From positions 1 to 8,856 of the forward strand of contig CAMWVK010000036.1 in the NCBI GenBank assembly GCA_947177675.1: a DNA stretch of 8,856 bases. The letters run 5' to 3'. The notes below the pieces were generated by a model that was not told the origin of the DNA, made no database searches, and saw only the letters and a list, made by a program, of their open reading frames with translations. Every line of letters begins with the position of its first letter. The stretch's first letter is position 1. The position numbers were made by a program, and so were the translations under genes. Below are positions 5,818 through 8,856 of the stretch, one piece after another. The DNA comes from an uncultured Mucispirillum sp. (GTDB lineage Bacteria; Chrysiogenota; Deferribacteres; Deferribacterales; Mucispirillaceae).

Positions 5818-7713
5818 CTATTTTTCATTTTTTGCTGCAAAATCTGCTTTAAATTTTTCCATAATCTCAATAGATATGTCAAACTCGTCTATAAGTTTTT
5901 TAATTAAACTGCTTAAAACAGAATAAAGTTCTTTATATTTTAAAAGCATCATAATATCTCTTTCCGTCCCATCATCATGTTTATATTTAATGCTGTTTAT
6001 ATCCTGCAGTATTTTTATATAAATTGACTGCACATAGTGCATTAAAATTAAATAAAAATCTTTTGTTCCAAATTTCTGCACAGTATCTTCTAATATTTTC
6101 ATATTAGCTCTGTATATAGTATAATCTTCGCCAGCTGGTGCAGCATCTGTTCGTCTAAGAATTTCTTCAACTACCAAACATTTTTCTAGGCTTTCACTGC
6201 ATATATTAATAATTTCATTACAGAAATCTTTTGCATGATAAAGTTTTTTTAATGTTTCTTTTATTTGTCTTCCTTTTTCTTTATATTTTATCTGTTTTAG
6301 ATACTTTTTAATTACAGCAGTAGTATTAATATCTTCTTTTATATATTTATCAATAGCTTCCTGAAATGTCATAATCTGAGTGCCGTGTATTTTTGCACCA
6401 CCTTCTGTTGCATTTACTGCTGTGCCTTTATAGGTGCTGATATCTCTTTCATAATGCAGCAGGAATTGTTTATATACTGGTCTTGTTTTAACTTTTGGCT
6501 GACAGTTACCCTCTACTTCAATAAGGTCTTTTTCTGACACCTTATCGCTGCCATAGTGGAAACCATCTGCATGAGTAACTAAATCATCAGTAATAGCTAA
6601 ATCCTGCCCTATCATAATTATAGGATCGCATCCTAAATATTCCAGCACTTTAAATGCCATATTACCTGCTGATGGTCCTATATCCAATATACCTTTTTTA
6701 ATGTTAAGCCATTCAAATGTTGCAAAGTTACGATAAACAATTATCTTTTCACCGGGAAAATTTGCATAAGTTTCTGGAACTATTACAGGGCATGCTGCTA
6801 AATAAGAATCTTTCACATCTTCTTCTGTTAAACCCTCAAAAAGATATGATGTTTCAATAACTCGTTCTAAACTTGTAACAAGATGAGCAGGCGGCAGGTT
6901 ATGATGCTTTAAGATTTTAACACTTCCGTCTGCTGCACATATTACAGCTTTTTCCCTTAATCCTTCTAGTAATTTAATATTTTTATCAAGAGATGGACCA
7001 GATGCCACAACAATCCCCGGTTTCCCTTTAAATACATCTTTCAAATCAGAAATACCGGGATAATCAATAATAGTAGGTATATTTCTTAAAGTAAATTTTA
7101 TTCCTAAAAGACTGTCATACGGGTCATTTCCATAAAGCAAAAGAACTTGATTTATTGCTTCTTTAACCATTTGCAGAGAATTAAGATAGTATTCTTTATG
7201 GACTGCAAAAGATACTGGCTGTTCTATAACATTGATGGATTTTAAAAAATACATATTAGAAGACATATTAAAAAAATTAAATATAACAGGATAAGATAAT
7301 CTTATATCTTCGCATCCTGCAAAAGAAACATTTGGACTATTTATTAAATCTAAACAGTTGTGTGTGCTGAATGCTGTTTTTAAAAGTTCAGGGTCTCTTT
7401 CAATAATTAATAATCTTGCTCTTGGACACTGTCTTATATACTCACAAGCCTCATAAGAAAGCCCAAAACCTAAAAATACTGCCACATCAGGAACATTTAG
7501 TTTTCTTGATTTTATATCCTGTTCTGCTATACGGTATGGGTCTATGTTATTATAAAAATTTTTGTTAAATCGGACATCAATAATAGAAGGAAGTTTATCT
7601 TTTCTTTGAGATGGTGCAACCACATATCTGCCTGTCAGCTTTGTATTATCAACAATTTGAGCAAGTCGTGGATTGCGTTTTGCAAGTGTTTCTATATTTT
7701 TCTTATAAGGCAT
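5818..7713 (-). CDS. Maf-type (DUF115 / MptE-like domain) flagellin glycosyltransferase
   Basis: Motility accessory factor (Maf) proteins are cytoplasmic enzymes thought to attach nonulosonic acids such as pseudaminic acid to flagellin before export. The 631-residue length suits the family. The DUF115 core (PF01973) is clear. It has IVVASGPSLDKN at 234-245, LVTSLERV at 278-285 where the sugar-nucleotide pocket is expected, GPSAGNMAF at 346-354, IGQDLA at 368-373 and NATEGGAKIHGT at 434-445. An N-terminal domain with a GFGLSYE motif (82-88) precedes it, and a helical, lysine-rich C-terminal region (about 455-631) follows. It lies 10 nt after pseI, and its AAGGAG ribosome site overlaps the pseI stop, giving a 6-nt spacing to this ATG. 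The neighbouring synthase supports pseudaminic acid as the donated sugar, which is inference. No flagellin gene is in the window. Confidence 0.87.
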   Translation of the reverse strand: MPYKKNIETLAKRNPRLAQIVDNTKLTGRYVVAPSQRKDKLPSIIDVRFNKNFYNNIDPYRIAEQDIKSRKLNVPDVAVFLGFGLSYEACEYIRQCPRARLLIIERDPELLKTAFSTHNCLDLINSPNVSFAGCEDIRLSYPVIFNFFNMSSNMYFLKSINVIEQPVSFAVHKEYYLNSLQMVKEAINQVLLLYGNDPYDSLLGIKFTLRNIPTIIDYPGISDLKDVFKGKPGIVVASGPSLDKNIKLLEGLREKAVICAADGSVKILKHHNLPPAHLVTSLERVIETSYLFEGLTEEDVKDSYLAACPVIVPETYANFPGEKIIVYRNFATFEWLNIKKGILDIGPSAGNMAFKVLEYLGCDPIIMIGQDLAITDDLVTHADGFHYGSDKVSEKDLIEVEGNCQPKVKTRPVYKQFLLHYERDISTYKGTAVNATEGGAKIHGTQIMTFQEAIDKYIKEDINTTAVIKKYLKQIKYKEKGRQIKETLKKLYHAKDFCNEIINICSESLEKCLVVEEILRRTDAAPAGEDYTIYRANMKILEDTVQKFGTKDFYLILMHYVQSIYIKILQDINSIKYKHDDGTERDIMMLLKYKELYSVLSSLIKKLIDEFDISIEIMEKFKADFAAKNEK

Positions 7714-7723
7714 ATCATTCTCC

Positions 7724-8761
7724 TTAATCTATTAATTCATTTCTTAATGGTGTATTTGCTTTTATGTCTATTATGGCTTTTCTGCCTAATATTTCATAAT
7801 AAAATTTTGGGCTTATTCCTAAATTTGGACGGAATGAACCAATATTATCAGAAGTAAATTTTTCCCCTTTTTTTATGTCTTTTATAACATAAAGGCTTCG
7901 CATAAAGTGCCTGTTTTTATGTCCTGCGGGGCTTATTGTATAGTCTATTCTGCCAAGTGATTTTTCAACTGTTCTAATATCATCTACAAGACTCGTAAAT
8001 TCTTTTTCATCAAGAGAAAATGCAGCATCTGGAGAGTTAATTGATTTATCAAGTATAAAATGTTTTTCAATAACTTTTGCTCCAAGTGAGACGGCAGTTA
8101 CTGCTGTTATATTACTTAGTGTATGGTCAGAAAGCCCTGTAATACAGTTAAAATCTTCACTCATCTTTTTTATCATTAAAAGATTTGCTTCTTCTACAGG
8201 AGCAGGATAACTGCTTGTGCATTTTAAAAGAATTATATCATTATTTCCTGCTTTTCTGCACACAGAAACTGCATCTTCTATTTCATTAAAATCTGCAACT
8301 CCTGTTGAAATAATAACAGGCTTGTTTTTTTTAGCTGCATATTCTATTAAAGGCAAATCATTTATTTCAAAAGATGCAATTTTATAAGCTGGAACACTTA
8401 ATTCTTCTAAAAAATCTACTGCCATTTTATCAAAAGGGGAAGAAAAAAATATAAGCCCTGACTTTTCAGCAGTTTCTTTTAATGTTTTATGCCACTGCCA
8501 TGGAGTATATGCTTTATTATAAAGCTGGTAATATGTTAAGCCGTCCCATAAAGAATTATTTCTTATAACAAAATTTTCATCATTAGAATTAAGAGTGATA
8601 GTATCTGCACGATATGTCTGCAGTTTCACAGCATCTGCTCCAGCACGAGCAGCCGCCTCAATAGTTTTCACAGCCAAATCAAGGCTTCCATTATGGTTTG
8701 CTGAAAGCTCTGCTATAATAAATGTTTTTCCCTTTCCTATTTCAAAATCTGCTATTCTCAT
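7724..8761 (-). CDS. pseI: Pseudaminic acid synthase (PseI)
   Basis: PseI condenses phosphoenolpyruvate with 2,4-diacetamido-2,4,6-trideoxy-L-altrose to make pseudaminic acid, the sialic-acid-like sugar used on flagellins. The 345-residue protein has the NeuB-type TIM barrel: IAELSANHNG at 16-25, VKLQTY at 45-50, FFSSPFD at 105-111, YKIASFE at 126-132, STGV at 152-155 and GLSDHT at 209-214. Two likely metal-binding histidines, H213 and H234, have the NeuB spacing. A C-terminal SAF (antifreeze-like) domain spans about 285-343. The block WDGLTYYQLYNKAYTPW at 72-88 favours PseI over sialic or legionaminic acid synthases. The start overlaps the upstream gene's stop by 4 nt (ATGA). Only a weak GGT lies upstream, so translation probably depends on coupling. 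The next gene is the Maf transferase that would use the product. Confidence 0.93.
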   Translation of the reverse strand: MRIADFEIGKGKTFIIAELSANHNGSLDLAVKTIEAAARAGADAVKLQTYRADTITLNSNDENFVIRNNSLWDGLTYYQLYNKAYTPWQWHKTLKETAEKSGLIFFSSPFDKMAVDFLEELSVPAYKIASFEINDLPLIEYAAKKNKPVIISTGVADFNEIEDAVSVCRKAGNNDIILLKCTSSYPAPVEEANLLMIKKMSEDFNCITGLSDHTLSNITAVTAVSLGAKVIEKHFILDKSINSPDAAFSLDEKEFTSLVDDIRTVEKSLGRIDYTISPAGHKNRHFMRSLYVIKDIKKGEKFTSDNIGSFRPNLGISPKFYYEILGRKAIIDIKANTPLRNELID

Positions 8762-8856
8762 ATTTTACCATCTTTATTTAACTTTAATATATATTCTATT
8801 ATTTCATCATCTCTTTTATTTTCACTAAAACCGCACTGCATTATACAATGTATGGA
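8758..8856 (-). CDS. Partial 3' end of an unidentified gene upstream of pseI
   Basis: A minus-strand frame runs from the right edge of the window for 32 codons and ends in TGA at 8760-8758, overlapping the pseI start codon as ATGA. The visible tail contains CGFSENKRDDEIIEYILKL and then ends NKDGKI. It is acidic and probably helical, which suits the C-terminus of a soluble protein. The four-base stop/start overlap and the weak pseI ribosome site make a co-translated upstream gene likely. Position suggests another pseudaminic acid pathway or flagellin-glycan gene (PseG, PseH or PseF are common neighbours), but the visible residues do not allow a family call. Confidence 0.65.
   Translation of the reverse strand, partial: SIHCIMQCGFSENKRDDEIIEYILKLNKDGKI

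Noticed and set aside
7606..8828. Plus-strand open frames opposite the maf start and the pseI start
   Set aside because: They are antisense to well-supported genes. The second also runs through the coupled junction of the edge gene and pseI.

Overview
The window is strongly AT-rich DNA carrying typical Gram-negative envelope genes (Kdo transferase, lipid A acyltransferases, heptose phosphatase), the HslVU protease and genes for glycosylating a flagellum with pseudaminic acid. This points to a motile, AT-rich, LPS-bearing bacterium. The gene mix and composition would suit a host-associated Deferribacterota member such as Mucispirillum, but that is a guess from style and not something the sequence proves.

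Layout. (1) Positions 73-3451, minus strand: a tight four-gene envelope operon, read from right to left as a DUF374/LpxJ-like acyltransferase, waaA, an LpxL/HtrB-like acyltransferase and gmhB. Spacings are 14 nt, 0 nt and a 1-nt overlap, and a good sigma70-type promoter lies just upstream. Together the genes add Kdo to lipid A, attach secondary acyl chains and supply the heptose precursor of the inner core. (2) Positions 3452-3621: a divergent promoter region holding the operon promoter on the minus strand and a near-consensus hslVU promoter on the plus strand. A perfect 9-bp inverted repeat overlaps the -35 box of the latter. (3) Positions 3622-5523, plus strand: hslV and hslU, followed by a strong intrinsic terminator. 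(4) Positions 5524-5817: a non-coding interval between converging genes. It holds the terminator and a stretch that reads like a decayed short coding remnant. (5) Positions 5818-8856, minus strand: a flagellin-glycosylation cluster. It consists of the 3' end of an unidentified gene entering from the right edge, then pseI (pseudaminic acid synthase), then a Maf-type (DUF115) flagellin glycosyltransferase, with coupled or nearly coupled starts.

The genes are mostly recognisable housekeeping and surface-glycan functions, and no clearly new multi-gene system is visible. The points most worth checking are the LpxL-like enzyme whose HX4D/E motif reads HX4S, its pairing with a DUF374 acyltransferase around waaA, the palindrome over the hslVU promoter, the ten-residue HslV propeptide, and the coding-like remnant before the maf gene.
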